Source of the DNA: Gammaproteobacteria bacterium
GTDB lineage: Bacteria; Pseudomonadota; Gammaproteobacteria; SG8-11
Reading direction: 5' to 3'
DNA length: 64,000 nt
NCBI GenBank assembly: GCA_024641505.1
Contig: JAHECY010000012.1
Coordinates: 1 to 64,000 of the forward strand
Part shown: positions 1 to 8,809 of the stretch, one piece after another
How the letters are laid out: each line of letters begins with the position of its first letter
How positions within the stretch are numbered: position 1 is the first letter of the stretch
Notes under the pieces: generated by a model
What the model was told of the DNA's origin: nothing
The model's database searches: none
The model's input: only the letters and a program-made list of their open reading frames with translations
Program-made: the position numbers and the translations under genes

Positions 1-43
1 GGAAATCGCCAAACATTCTCCGGCGGCATGACCGATGACCCAT

Positions 44-66
44 CGGTGCGTAATGCGCACCCTACG
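44..66. repeat. Short palindromic repeat, GGTGCGTA-GCGCACC type
   Basis: CGGTGCGTAATGCGCACCCTACG is an imperfect palindrome. Near-identical copies occur around 1343-1366, 17777-17800, 53841-53860 and 53905-53928, all outside genes. Confidence 0.7.
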
Positions 67-187
67 CACCGCTGTGTAAAAGCGTCCGAGTGCAGGCGGC
101 AGGGGCAAGGATTGTAAGGTACTTATGACGCGCCGTATTTTTTTTAAAACCAGAACCAAGAGCCAGTCCCAGCTGGCTTCGTACCGG

Positions 188-245
188 ATTCCCCATTTGC
201 GGTAGGGGAGCGCCATTGCCGGGACCTCAAGCGCCGCTCGTTGCC
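188..245. repeat. Decayed arm of the long palindromic repeat family
   Basis: GGTAGGGGAGCGCCATTGCC followed by GGGACCTCAAGCGCC matches, with several substitutions, the left arm and loop of the element at 17591-17729 (GGTGGGGGTGCCGTTGCC, AGGACGTCAAGCGCC). No matching right arm follows, so this is a relic. Confidence 0.45.
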
Positions 246-560
246 TAATGGACATCGACCGACAGAAATCACATTGGCATTGCGGTCTTGTCATGCAGTT
301 GATTTATGTAAAATAGGAGGGTTGGTAACCGCGTGCCAAGGTCTTCCTGCCACCGGTAAAATTATGAGCCCGTGGTTTCCTGTTGCGACCAAAATCGAAT
401 AAACCCATATAAAACAAGATGCCAGGACTGGGTTCACCATGGATTTATTGTCTTGCGGCTGGCATTGGCGTGGATAGTAGCGCCATAATAGGCCTATAAA
501 AAATTCAATGGTAGAGACAGAACAACTACCAACAACGACGCTAGCGCAGGCCTTCTGACT

Positions 561-1100
561 ATGGTTACCGAAATCGAACTGAGGTTGTTACTCAAGGCGC
601 TGACTTTTGCCGCGCATAAACATAAGGATCAGCGGCGCAAGGACGTCAACGCTTCGCCGTATATCAATCATCCCATCTCATTGGCGAATATTCTGTGCAA
701 CGAAGGACATATCACCGATATCGAAGCGATATGCGGCGCGTTGCTGCACGATACGGTGGAGGACACCGATACCTCCCCGGAGGAACTGGAAAACGAGTTT
801 GGCAAGGTAATTCGCGATATCGTCATGGCGGTAACCGATGATACTTCCTTGTCGCGGGATGAGCGCAAAAAACTGCAGATCGTGCATGCCGCGGAGCTTA
901 CCGAGCGCGCAAAACTGGTCAAGCTGGCCGACAAGATCAGCAATCTGCGCGATGTCGCCGACAACCCCCCCATGGGCTGGACCCTGGAGCGCCGCCAGCA
1001 ATATTTCGACTGGGCGAAGAAAGTCGTCGACCAGATTCGGGGCGCTCATATAGGGCTGGAGACCTTGTTCGACGATATCTACAACAACATGCCACGATAA
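561..1100 (+). CDS. HD-domain phosphohydrolase, (p)ppGpp hydrolase-like
   Basis: A 179-residue single-domain protein of the metal-dependent HD superfamily. The N-terminal pattern with H19, then RRK, then YINHP, followed by the HD doublet at H63-D64 in LLHDTVEDT and a later LVKLADKISNL, is the arrangement of RelA/SpoT hydrolase domains and of stand-alone small alarmone hydrolases (MESH1 type). The protein lacks a synthetase, TGS or ACT domain, so hydrolysis of a phosphorylated nucleotide, possibly (p)ppGpp, is the inferred activity. It is cytosolic, with no signal peptide. The ATG at 561 has only a weak upstream CAGG as ribosome binding site. It stands alone, with repeat-bearing intergenic DNA on both sides. 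The substrate is not proven by sequence. Confidence 0.85.
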   Translation: MVTEIELRLLLKALTFAAHKHKDQRRKDVNASPYINHPISLANILCNEGHITDIEAICGALLHDTVEDTDTSPEELENEFGKVIRDIVMAVTDDTSLSRDERKKLQIVHAAELTERAKLVKLADKISNLRDVADNPPMGWTLERRQQYFDWAKKVVDQIRGAHIGLETLFDDIYNNMPR

Positions 1101-1257
1101 GCGCCGCGCTTCGTGTGCGCAGCCGCGACATCGAGCTATTCACCATGTCGAACCGGCAATATTGCCGTGTCCATGCGCAAAGACGTGTGATTGATCCGTC
1201 AGCGGGATCCGCATCGTCTTGCGTATCCAACAGCGTGTAACCGATTCACAAAGGCGT

Positions 1258-1415
1258 CCACTACCCCCACCGACACATAGTGCTGGCGGGAAATCCGGAA
1301 CGGAGCCACCGATTAAGGGTTCTTCGTTCTTGGTTTCAAAAACCGGTGCGTAATACGCACCCTACAATCAGTGACGTGGCATAATAAGCAGGGGGCGTTT
1401 TTACACAGGCGCGCA
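1258..1415 (+). repeat. Dispersed repeat unit, about 150 bp
   Basis: This stretch, from the CCCCCACCGACACA box through GGCGGGAAATCC, GGAACGGAGCCACC, TTCTTCGTTCTTGG and ACCGGTGCGTAATACGCACC to GGGGCGTTTTTACACAG, matches 17700-17850 module by module in the same order. Reverse-strand partial copies lie at about 17171-17232 and 17268-17328. It is non-coding and fills the gap between the HD-domain gene and mltF. Confidence 0.7.
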
Positions 1416-1472
1416 TCCTGCAAACAGTGCCATAGCATGATTCGCAGGGGCGGTTCTACACAGTCTTGCAGG

Positions 1473-2912
1473 TTACAACTCGCGTTGCGCGAGTTTTTCC
1501 GGACTGTTCTGTTGCAGGTATTGAGTTAGCATATCCTGGTAGTCACGTATCCGGCGCACGTAGTGCATGGCTTGGGTACCGCCGGCGTAGCCGTGTTTGA
1601 GATTGGCGTAATAATTTTCTTCGGATAACAGCGGTAAAATCGCTTCGACTTCGTTCCAGCTATCCGGGTTCTTGTTGAGTTTCACCGCCAGTTCCAGGGC
1701 GTCATAGAGATGTCCCGGGCCCATATTATACGCGGCCAACGCCATCCAGGTACGATCCGGCTCGGCAATGGTACCCGGCAGATTGTTGCGCAGTTCGGCG
1801 AAGTGCCGGGCACCGGCGAAAATATTAGGTTTCGGGTCGAGTCGGCTCTTGACGCCGAGGTAGCGCGCCGTGGGCAGGGTCAGCATCATGATGCCGCGCA
1901 CCCCGGTCGGACTCCGGGCGCGCGGGTTCCAATGAGACTCCTGATAAGACAGTGCGGCCAGCAACCGCCAATCCAGCTTGTTTTTGCCCGCGGCCTGCCG
2001 GAACCAGTTGTGATAGCGCGGTAACAGGTCTTCGATACGGCGCTGAAATTTGCGGGTATCGACATAATCAAATTCATCCAGATAACCGTAGTAACGCGCC
2101 ACCAGTTCGTCGAGCTTGCCCTGGTGTTTGAATTTGGTGAACCAGTCGTCGAGTATCGCTTCCAGTTGCCAGTGTTGCGGATTCACGACCCAGGCCAGAC
2201 GCTGCTCGCTGACAATCGGGAAAGCCGCCTGTAATTCCGGGTAGTAGCGTTGATTCAAGGCGAAGATGTCGGAGTTGGCCACCGTGCAATCGAGTTCCCG
2301 TTGCCACACCTTGGCCAGCAGCAATTCGGTATTCCACTCTTTGGTACGATTCCAATGCAGTCCGGGAATGGACGGCCCGATGCGCTCCAGGGTTTCCGCA
2401 TACACCGAACGTTCCGGCACCCACAACTCCCGGCCGTTGAAATTTCCCAAGGATGTCGGTAACGCTTCCTGTCCCCGGCGGCAGATCACCAGGGTTTGCA
2501 CCGACTGATAGCTGGGTCCGAAGCGATACAATTTGCGACGTTCATCGGTGGCGGCGAGACCGGCGGCGGCGAAGTCCGCCTGACCATCGTTGATGGTGGC
2601 GAAAATATCATGCACCGAATCTTTTACCACAAAACGCGCTTTGACACCGAGTGCATCGGTGAAGGCCCGCACCATGTCATATTCCAGACCGGCGAATTGA
2701 TTGTCCTTGGTTTCGTAATAGGTAGTGGGTGCGTTGCGGGTCAGGATCACAAGTTCGCCTTTCTGGCGTATCTCGTCGACATACAGTTGTATGTTATAGC
2801 GATAGACGCCATAAGCCGCGGCCGGGATCAACGATAACGGCACCAGGTACTTCCACAGATTGTGCAGCACCAGTGATGGAACATAAATCCAAAGGCGTGT
2901 TTTTTTTGGCAT
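1473..2912 (-). CDS. mltF: Membrane-bound lytic murein transglycosylase F
   Basis: MltF cleaves the MurNAc-GlcNAc bond of peptidoglycan, forming 1,6-anhydro ends. After an N-terminal membrane anchor (LWKYLVPLSLIPAAAYGVY), residues of roughly 45-270 form a periplasmic substrate-binding-protein-like domain (GELVILTRNAPTTYY, GLEYDMVRAF, DFAAAGLA). Residues of about 300-450 form the SLT catalytic domain, with catalytic Glu325 in YQESHWNP and the downstream AYNMGPGH motif. The track's start at 2960 is a TTG; I prefer the ATG at 2912, giving 479 residues and starting just before the anchor, close to the family length of about 500. It has no SD sequence. Expected location is the inner membrane or, in some species, the outer membrane, facing the periplasm. 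Confidence 0.93.
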   Translation of the reverse strand: MPKKTRLWIYVPSLVLHNLWKYLVPLSLIPAAAYGVYRYNIQLYVDEIRQKGELVILTRNAPTTYYETKDNQFAGLEYDMVRAFTDALGVKARFVVKDSVHDIFATINDGQADFAAAGLAATDERRKLYRFGPSYQSVQTLVICRRGQEALPTSLGNFNGRELWVPERSVYAETLERIGPSIPGLHWNRTKEWNTELLLAKVWQRELDCTVANSDIFALNQRYYPELQAAFPIVSEQRLAWVVNPQHWQLEAILDDWFTKFKHQGKLDELVARYYGYLDEFDYVDTRKFQRRIEDLLPRYHNWFRQAAGKNKLDWRLLAALSYQESHWNPRARSPTGVRGIMMLTLPTARYLGVKSRLDPKPNIFAGARHFAELRNNLPGTIAEPDRTWMALAAYNMGPGHLYDALELAVKLNKNPDSWNEVEAILPLLSEENYYANLKHGYAGGTQAMHYVRRIRDYQDMLTQYLQQNSPEKLAQREL

Positions 2913-3165
2913 GTCTAGTGGCGATTTTTCAGCAATGCGATTTCGGGAATCATAGGGCAAATACCGGGAAAAAATCTGTTGCCGGCACCCAGTTTACTGC
3001 CTGTGCCACCGGGCGGCAAGGCGCAGCGGCGGGGATTGTCGGGCGCGGGTGTAAATTAACGTGGCGGTGACCGATCTTTCGACCGTGCAGCACGGTTATT
3101 ACATCGTGGTATAAGTAAATTTTCATGTTGCTCACCCGCAGTATCGCGTTCGATCGCGGTCTATT

Positions 3166-3387
3166 TCAGTGATAATGATTTTGTGACCAGGCCACCTGGG
3201 GATGCACCAGATCCGGTTGTATCACCAGGGTCATGTGTAAAAGATCCATGATGGTCTGCAGACATAGTTGCTCGGTAAAGCAATCCCGCAGTTGTTCCGC
3301 ATGCGACGGATTCAAGAGCAATTGGTTGGGGGAGAAACCATGGTTGTGCTCAAAATCACGTACCCGCTGATAGATGAAGCTCAACAT
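3166..3387 (-). CDS. Small hypothetical protein
   Basis: The track lists a 124-residue ORF, but an ATG at 3387 is preceded by a strong AAGGAG ribosome binding site with proper spacing, giving a 73-residue protein starting MLSFIYQRVRDFEHNHGF. It has a motif NQLLLNPSHAEQL near the middle and is His-rich at the C-terminus (QNHYH). No signal peptide or membrane segment is visible. It resembles small conserved proteins of unknown function in gammaproteobacteria, but I cannot name a family. Confidence 0.6.
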   Translation of the reverse strand: MLSFIYQRVRDFEHNHGFSPNQLLLNPSHAEQLRDCFTEQLCLQTIMDLLHMTLVIQPDLVHPQVAWSQNHYH

Positions 3388-3697
3388 TTCGCATCTCCTT
3401 ACACTGCGGTTATCGGCGCGCGCGGGTTTTTCTGCTGATACATCATCATTGACCCGGGATTCCCGCCGCGCGTGGCAATCAGGACAGGTGTTGATTGAGA
3501 GCATGATGTATGCCACGGTTCGTGGCGCGTTTAAATTCAACGCGTTAGCAGATTAGACCCGTTGCTTCGAGCGGCCGTCGGAAAAGTTTTGTGAGCGAGT
3601 GTGCAGAATTTAACACAACCGCGTTGAATGTCGGTGTGACGCCCGGTGCGGGGCGGTTTCGGGCTTGCGGGAATGCGTGTGCTTAAGGTAAGTTGCC

Positions 3698-3726
3698 TTA
3701 CTGTCATTTTCTTACATACATATAAA
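3698..3726 (+). promoter_or_regulatory. Candidate sigma70 promoter of asnB
   Basis: TTACTG, 17 bases, then TATAAA. The -35 match is weak. The -10 box ends only 11 bases before the GTG start codon, so transcription from here would give an almost leaderless mRNA, consistent with the absence of a visible ribosome binding site. Confidence 0.3.
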
Positions 3727-3737
3727 GACCATTATTC

Positions 3738-5723
3738 GTGTGCGGTATATCGTTGATTTATCATACGCAGGGCGCAACTCCGGATGTTGCGCGTCTGCAA
3801 TCCATGAACAAGGCATTGCAACATCGGGGACCGGATGGCAGCGGTGTCGCGATCCGTGATCACGTGGGGCTGGGTCATACACGGTTGACGATAGTCGATC
3901 TGCAGGCGGGCGCGCAACCCATGATGACGCCGGATCAGCGTTACGCTATCAGTTACAACGGCGAGATCTATAATTATCGCGAGTTGCGCCGTGATCTGGA
4001 AAGCCAGGGCTGTACCTTCGTAACCCGGACGGACACCGAAGTATTGCTGCAGTTATTTGTGCGTGAGGGTGTGGACTGCGTGCATAAGTTGCGCGGCATG
4101 TTCGCCTTCGCCATTCACGATCGTGACACCGGCGCCGTGTTTCTCGCGCGCGATCGGTTTGGCATCAAACCGCTGTTTTATGCCTGGGATGGCGCCAGTT
4201 TCATCGCGGCATCGGAGATCAAGGCGATTTTCGCCAGCGGCCTGGTAACGCCGGCGTTCAACTTTCATTCGCTTTACAATTACTTTATTTATCAGTTTGC
4301 GGTAAGCCCGCATACCCTGTTTTCAGGTGTTCGCGAATTACCCGCGGGACATCGGGTGCGTCTGCAACCGGGTCAGGAACCGGTATTCGAACGTTACTGG
4401 GATATCGAATTTCCGGCCGATGACGTCTACGAGACCATGGACGAGGACTATTGGAGCGCCAGATTCGTCGATGCGTTCAGCGATGCCGTACAGGTGCATG
4501 CCATCGGCGACGTACCGATCGGTTCTTATCTGTCGGGCGGTATCGATTCGGCGGCCATTGCCTGGATGTTGCGGCAAAACTACCCGAACCCGTTGCAAAC
4601 CTTTTCCATCAAGTTTACCGATCCGGTGGAGGATGAATCGCCTATCTACCGTAATATCGCGCGTCACCTAGGGGTGGCAAATCGGGAATTGCTCATGGAC
4701 GACGACCGCGCCGGCGGTTTTGTCGCGGATCTTGAACATTGTCTATACGCGCTTGAGCAGCCGCAACGCATGGCGGTGGACATCCCGCATTATCTGTTAT
4801 CGGCAATGGTGCAGGATAACAAATACAAAGTGGTGTACACCGGCGACGGATCCGATGAAATTTTCGGCGGCTATGATTGTTTTCGTCAGGACTACATGCG
4901 CTTCTGGGGCAATGAGACCACCAGTTATTGGCGGCGTATGCGCAAATATTTCGGTGAATACACCCAGTGGTTTTCCCATGACTATGTCGCCCAGTTGTTT
5001 GACATGCATAAGCGGCCCAGGCAGCAACAGGTGTTTGAGCAGTGGGGTACCTATCCCGCCTGGTACGATTTCTGGCATATCACGCAAGCGTTGATTCCAG
5101 GGTTGTTCAGCGAGGAATTCGTCGCGGCAAACCACGATAATCACCAGATGGATGATTTGCGGGAGCAGATCGCGCCGCGCCTCGACGGTCTGCATATATT
5201 GAACCAGTCACTGTATATCGAGGCGAAGACCCGTTTGCCGGGTTGGATCCTGTGGAAAAGCGATCGCTTGAGCATGGCGCATGGCGTGGAGGCGCGCGTG
5301 CCGTTCATGGACCACAAGCTGGCGGAATTTACCGCCGGCATGCCGCCGTTCATGAAGCTCAACTACATGGACGAAAAATACGTGTTACGCAAGGTCGCCA
5401 TGCCTTCCCTGCCCGAGCATCCCAACAAATTCAAAAAGAAAGCTTTCTATACGCCGATTCGCGCCTGGTTCTTCACGCAGGAGCGCGCCCCGCTGTTGCA
5501 GCGATATATGTCACCGGAGGCGTTGCGTGTCACCGGTTACTTCAATGTGCAAAGGGTTGGCGAACTGCTGCAAATTTTATTGAACTACCCGCCGGCTCGC
5601 ACTATGAACGACAATTTTCGCATCATGCAACTGGAGTGGGTGCTGATGCTGGTGCTGAGCGTGCAGATTCTGCATGACCAGTATATCTTACGGAACGGTC
5701 CGTGTTTTCTCGGCGTCGACTGA
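3738..5723 (+). CDS. asnB: Asparagine synthase (glutamine-hydrolysing)
   Basis: Class II glutamine amidotransferase that makes asparagine from aspartate, glutamine and ATP. The GTG start is set by the requirement for the N-terminal nucleophile Cys2 (MCGISLIY). Residues 2 to about 190 hold the Ntn glutaminase domain (LQHRGPDGSG, HTRLTIVDL, SYNGEIYNYREL, RDRFGIKPLFY). From about residue 240 comes the ATP-pyrophosphatase synthetase domain, with the P-loop SYLSGGIDSAAIAW and YTGDGSDEIFGGY. At 661 residues it is longer than E. coli AsnB (554) and in the range of the long asnB forms (about 600-660) often linked to polysaccharide or secondary metabolism loci. No such locus is visible here; the gene stands alone. 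No ribosome binding site is evident. Confidence 0.93.
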   Translation: MCGISLIYHTQGATPDVARLQSMNKALQHRGPDGSGVAIRDHVGLGHTRLTIVDLQAGAQPMMTPDQRYAISYNGEIYNYRELRRDLESQGCTFVTRTDTEVLLQLFVREGVDCVHKLRGMFAFAIHDRDTGAVFLARDRFGIKPLFYAWDGASFIAASEIKAIFASGLVTPAFNFHSLYNYFIYQFAVSPHTLFSGVRELPAGHRVRLQPGQEPVFERYWDIEFPADDVYETMDEDYWSARFVDAFSDAVQVHAIGDVPIGSYLSGGIDSAAIAWMLRQNYPNPLQTFSIKFTDPVEDESPIYRNIARHLGVANRELLMDDDRAGGFVADLEHCLYALEQPQRMAVDIPHYLLSAMVQDNKYKVVYTGDGSDEIFGGYDCFRQDYMRFWGNETTSYWRRMRKYFGEYTQWFSHDYVAQLFDMHKRPRQQQVFEQWGTYPAWYDFWHITQALIPGLFSEEFVAANHDNHQMDDLREQIAPRLDGLHILNQSLYIEAKTRLPGWILWKSDRLSMAHGVEARVPFMDHKLAEFTAGMPPFMKLNYMDEKYVLRKVAMPSLPEHPNKFKKKAFYTPIRAWFFTQERAPLLQRYMSPEALRVTGYFNVQRVGELLQILLNYPPARTMNDNFRIMQLEWVLMLVLSVQILHDQYILRNGPCFLGVD

Positions 5724-5935
5724 AGCGCGGACGCCGCCTATATTGGTCGCGATGATATCGATATAAGCCCCTTTGCAACTGTGGTGTGACAGTGGGCCGG
5801 TGAAACACGCCGCAGTTTCTATGATTACTATGACGCAAATCACAACATTTTACGTTAATTCAATGAGTTACCATTAAAGACTTGCTGCCCGGGTACGATA
5901 ACGATGCATACGTATCCAGGTAACGGGGAGCCGCC

Positions 5936-8383
5936 ATGCCGGGGCAGGAATTTGATGTGATCCTCACAGGTGAGGTGTTGCCTGGCTTCACTCATGACCA
6001 GGTGGCGGCGCATTTTGCCAAACTCTTCAAAATTTCCCCCGATCACGCCCGTCTGTTGTTAAACAACAAGCGCCGAAAAATCAAAACCGGTATTTCGCGG
6101 GACAAAGCGCTCAAGTATGTCGCGCATATTCGCCAGTTGGGGGCTGAGTGCGCCGCGCTGCCGTCGTCGGCAATCGATGACGCACAGCACACCGGGCATG
6201 CCGATGGGGAGCAGGGCGGCGGTGCTGAATTGACGATGGATGGTCTGCGCGCGTCATTCCGTGAGCACAAGGTCGCCAGAAAATCGCCCGCTATCCACGG
6301 GGCAGCACCCTGGTTAACGGCCCTGTGGACGGCGAGTTTGCCGATGTTTTACCTTGGGCTCATGTTCGCCTTTGCCGGGGCCACGCTTTGGCACGCGTCG
6401 GTAAATGCCGCGTGGATCGGGCAGACCCCGCACTGGCTGTATTTCGCCTGGTATCTGGGGATGCTGCTAGCCGGTACCATGCTGGTGCTGGTATTGGTGA
6501 AACCGCTTGCTCAAGGATTTGAATTGCCGGTAGCGCACCGACCGATCAGTCTGCAAAAAAATCCGTTGCTGTCGGTGTTTATCAAGGAAGTGGCGCACCG
6601 GCTCACCGCCCCCGTGCCTCGGGAAGTGCATGTGGTGATGGCGCCAACTATTGTGGTGCGCCCGATTGCCGGTATGCGTGGTCTGGTCAAGGGAGAATTC
6701 TCGTTAACGATCGGCCTGCCGTTGCTGGCGGGTTGCAGTCTGACGCAATTGGCCGGAATGCTGGCCCATGAGTTGGGGTACTATGCGGATCGTCCCGGCA
6801 TCACAGCGCGCCATGTCATTCTTGGGATTAATTCCTGGTTTCATCGCTGCATTCACCACCGGGACCATTGGGATGAGTCGTTGGAGCGGTGGAAGGAAAA
6901 ATTCGAACCCCGGTTGTTGCCGATAGTAAGCCTGTTGCAAATCGCCGTGTGGTTGGGTCGGTTTACCTTGCTGCAATTTTTTCGACTGAGCGTGCTCGCC
7001 AACGGCCGAATTGCCCGACAGGCGGTGTTCGACGCGGATAAATGTCAGTGTGAGGTTACCGGCTCGGAAGGGTGCGCGGACGTGTTGCGGCGCATCCTGG
7101 AGCTGGAAATCGGTTTTCAGACGATCGCGCAGCAGCTCGCGTCAGCCCATGATGCGCATAAGCTCTTTGCCGATCTGCTGCCATTGGTGGTGCAACAGTC
7201 CGATTCTTTGTCGCGCGAGGATCAGGCCTATATCGACGAGTGCTTGCGGCAGCGTAGCGCGGATGCCTCCGAGGTGCATCCCGAAGACGGCGATCGTATC
7301 GCCGCCGCGCTTCGCAATGGTCAAACCGGCGTGTTTCACCTGGCCGGACCGGCATCCGAGTTGGTGCGTGATTTTGCCGGGTATTGTCAGCAGATGACGC
7401 TGCTTTATTACGAGGCGGAGTGCGGCTTGAAGGTCGTGCGCGAAGCACTGCTGGTGGGCGCAGCACCCGACCGTGCCGAACCTGCACCCGATCCACAGCT
7501 TGATGAACTTGATGCCTATCTTGCCGGATTTTTTCATCCCGACCGAGTGATAGCGCCAATTGTCGCGGGAGCGGCGACCATGGAAGAATACCAACTCAGA
7601 GCAACCGTGGGCCAAATTATCGATGAGTTGCGTCCGAAAATGCCAGCGTATCAAGCGTTGTTGTTGAAGTACGACAATCTCCTGCGCCGCATGGCTGCGA
7701 TTTACAATGGTCGAGTGTTCGTGAACAACAGGATACCGTTCAATCCGGAACAGTATTTTCTCAGTGAAGCCACGGATGATGCGGCCAATATCGCCTATGT
7801 GCATATCCAGGTGGAAATGCAAAACACGGAAGATCTGTTAAGGGTCATTGAAAGCCAACTTGCGGAACGCATGGGGATGGAATTGTCATTATTGTTGCGA
7901 CAGGATCAGCCGGGGCTGGCCGATGAGGTGTCCGCGTTGTTGCAAGTGCTTTACAAGCTGGAACAAGGGCGCGCGCTACTCAGGGATTTCTTTGTACACG
8001 CCACCACGTTGGAGAATCTGGTAAAGACCATCAGTAGCGGCCGGGATATCTCGGATACCATTATTGATCAGGATATACAAATGTGCTTGATTGACTACCA
8101 GAGAATACTGGACTTGTTTGGTCCGGTATTGGATCCATACGACAATGGGCTGGAGAAACGTTCGATTCAAGCCAGGCTCATGGTGGAGGCGGGTGATCCG
8201 GAGGTGTTAAAAACACAATTCAATCGAATTCCCGTGTGTTTCCATAAAACGCAGGAAATTGCGCGCGAACTCAATCGCGGGATAATGGTGCGGTTGGCAG
8301 GCTATTTACAGAACATGGAAGAAAAATCGCAGCTGGCGCATTTGCAGGACGGGTTGCCTGAAAGAAAGGTGGTGAATCAGTAG
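5936..8383 (+). CDS. Large membrane protein related to M48 peptidases, active site altered
   Basis: An 815-residue protein starting at an ATG with a good GGGGAG ribosome binding site. Residues 1-80 form a small domain (DVILTGEVLPGFTHDQV, KIKTGISRDKALKYV) often found at the N-terminus of bacterial membrane proteins. Two membrane segments follow (WTASLPMFYLGLMFAFAGATLW and YFAWYLGMLLAGTMLVLVLV). Residues of about 200-400 match the M48 metallopeptidase layout, but the HExxH helix reads HELGYY (H278, E279, Y282 where the second zinc His should be). The downstream EFDAD motif reads VFDADK, with D366 for the third ligand. The C-terminal 400 residues are alpha-helical with no recognised motif. It may be a pseudopeptidase or use a different metal set. 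It stands alone. Confidence 0.75.
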   Translation: MPGQEFDVILTGEVLPGFTHDQVAAHFAKLFKISPDHARLLLNNKRRKIKTGISRDKALKYVAHIRQLGAECAALPSSAIDDAQHTGHADGEQGGGAELTMDGLRASFREHKVARKSPAIHGAAPWLTALWTASLPMFYLGLMFAFAGATLWHASVNAAWIGQTPHWLYFAWYLGMLLAGTMLVLVLVKPLAQGFELPVAHRPISLQKNPLLSVFIKEVAHRLTAPVPREVHVVMAPTIVVRPIAGMRGLVKGEFSLTIGLPLLAGCSLTQLAGMLAHELGYYADRPGITARHVILGINSWFHRCIHHRDHWDESLERWKEKFEPRLLPIVSLLQIAVWLGRFTLLQFFRLSVLANGRIARQAVFDADKCQCEVTGSEGCADVLRRILELEIGFQTIAQQLASAHDAHKLFADLLPLVVQQSDSLSREDQAYIDECLRQRSADASEVHPEDGDRIAAALRNGQTGVFHLAGPASELVRDFAGYCQQMTLLYYEAECGLKVVREALLVGAAPDRAEPAPDPQLDELDAYLAGFFHPDRVIAPIVAGAATMEEYQLRATVGQIIDELRPKMPAYQALLLKYDNLLRRMAAIYNGRVFVNNRIPFNPEQYFLSEATDDAANIAYVHIQVEMQNTEDLLRVIESQLAERMGMELSLLLRQDQPGLADEVSALLQVLYKLEQGRALLRDFFVHATTLENLVKTISSGRDISDTIIDQDIQMCLIDYQRILDLFGPVLDPYDNGLEKRSIQARLMVEAGDPEVLKTQFNRIPVCFHKTQEIARELNRGIMVRLAGYLQNMEEKSQLAHLQDGLPERKVVNQ

Positions 8384-8548
8384 TAAATTGTACTGCCACC
8401 CGAGGATCCTGACGATCGAACTTCCAGTCTACCGAATCCCAGATACTCCAATGGGCGTCACAAGTGACGCCCGCTGGCACCCGACAACAGTAACAGGTGT
8501 GACTGGATAGTAACTAATTAAACGATAAGATGATGTGTCGCTCGTGGC

Positions 8549-8650
8549 CTACATGCCGCCGCCCATACCGCCGCCGCCGCCGCCACCGCCACCCATACCA
8601 CCACCGCCCATACCGCCACCACCACCACCGCCCATTCCGCCTCCGCCCAT
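8549..8650 (-). CDS. Gly/Met-only micropeptide, 33 residues
   Basis: The reverse strand has an ideal ribosome binding site GGAGGA, a 7-base spacer, then ATG and 33 codons that encode only glycine and methionine, ending at TAG. The layout is M-G4-M-G7-M-G4-M-G9-M-G3-M. The glycine codons mix GGC, GGT and GGA, so this is not a pure trinucleotide expansion. It is below the ORF-track size limit; the listed ORF 8514-8720 is another frame of the same DNA. The composition recalls the GGM tail of GroEL, and Met clusters can bind Cu(I), but neither role is shown. It sits alone between an M48-like gene and a Cys-containing hypothetical gene, with an AT-rich 150-base upstream region. Confidence 0.6.
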   Translation of the reverse strand: MGGGGMGGGGGGGMGGGGMGGGGGGGGGMGGGM

Positions 8651-8697
8651 AGTCGTATCCTCCGAACATAATTAGTAAAGTGATTAACCAAAATTTC

Positions 8698-8719
8698 TGG
8701 ATCAGTGTTATTCGATCCA
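8698..8719 (-). promoter_or_regulatory. Inverted repeat upstream of the Gly/Met peptide
   Basis: TGGATC, 10 bases, GATCCA lies 48-69 bases before the ATG of the micropeptide in an AT-rich tract. It could be an operator; no regulator is identified and the arms are short. Confidence 0.25.
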
Positions 8720-8809
8720 CGGTATAGAGATTAGTACATGCTTATACATTTATCTAATTAAATTACTTTATAAACAAAACCTTAGCGATTTATTTATGTA
8801 TTGTGTCGA

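Larger units (their letters stand above)
1..560. other. Intergenic stretch with decayed repeats, no gene seen
   Basis: No convincing coding sequence lies here. The left part carries a short palindromic repeat (around 44-66) and a degenerate relative (around 188-245) of the palindromic elements at 17.3-17.7 kb. The phrase CTGTGTAAAAGCG after the first repeat is the reverse complement of the repeat tail near 1.4 kb. The remaining bases up to the HD-domain gene look like ordinary upstream DNA, in which I could not pick a firm promoter. Confidence 0.6.

Noticed and set aside
2950-3135. 61-codon ORF on the minus strand upstream of mltF
   Set aside because: Overlaps the extended mltF frame, low-complexity Pro/Ala region, no ribosome binding site.
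8514-8720. 68-codon ORF on the minus strand (Arg/Trp/Gly rich)
   Set aside because: It is another frame of the Gly/Met ORF region. It has no proper ribosome binding site and its Trp/Arg composition follows from the GGY repeats.
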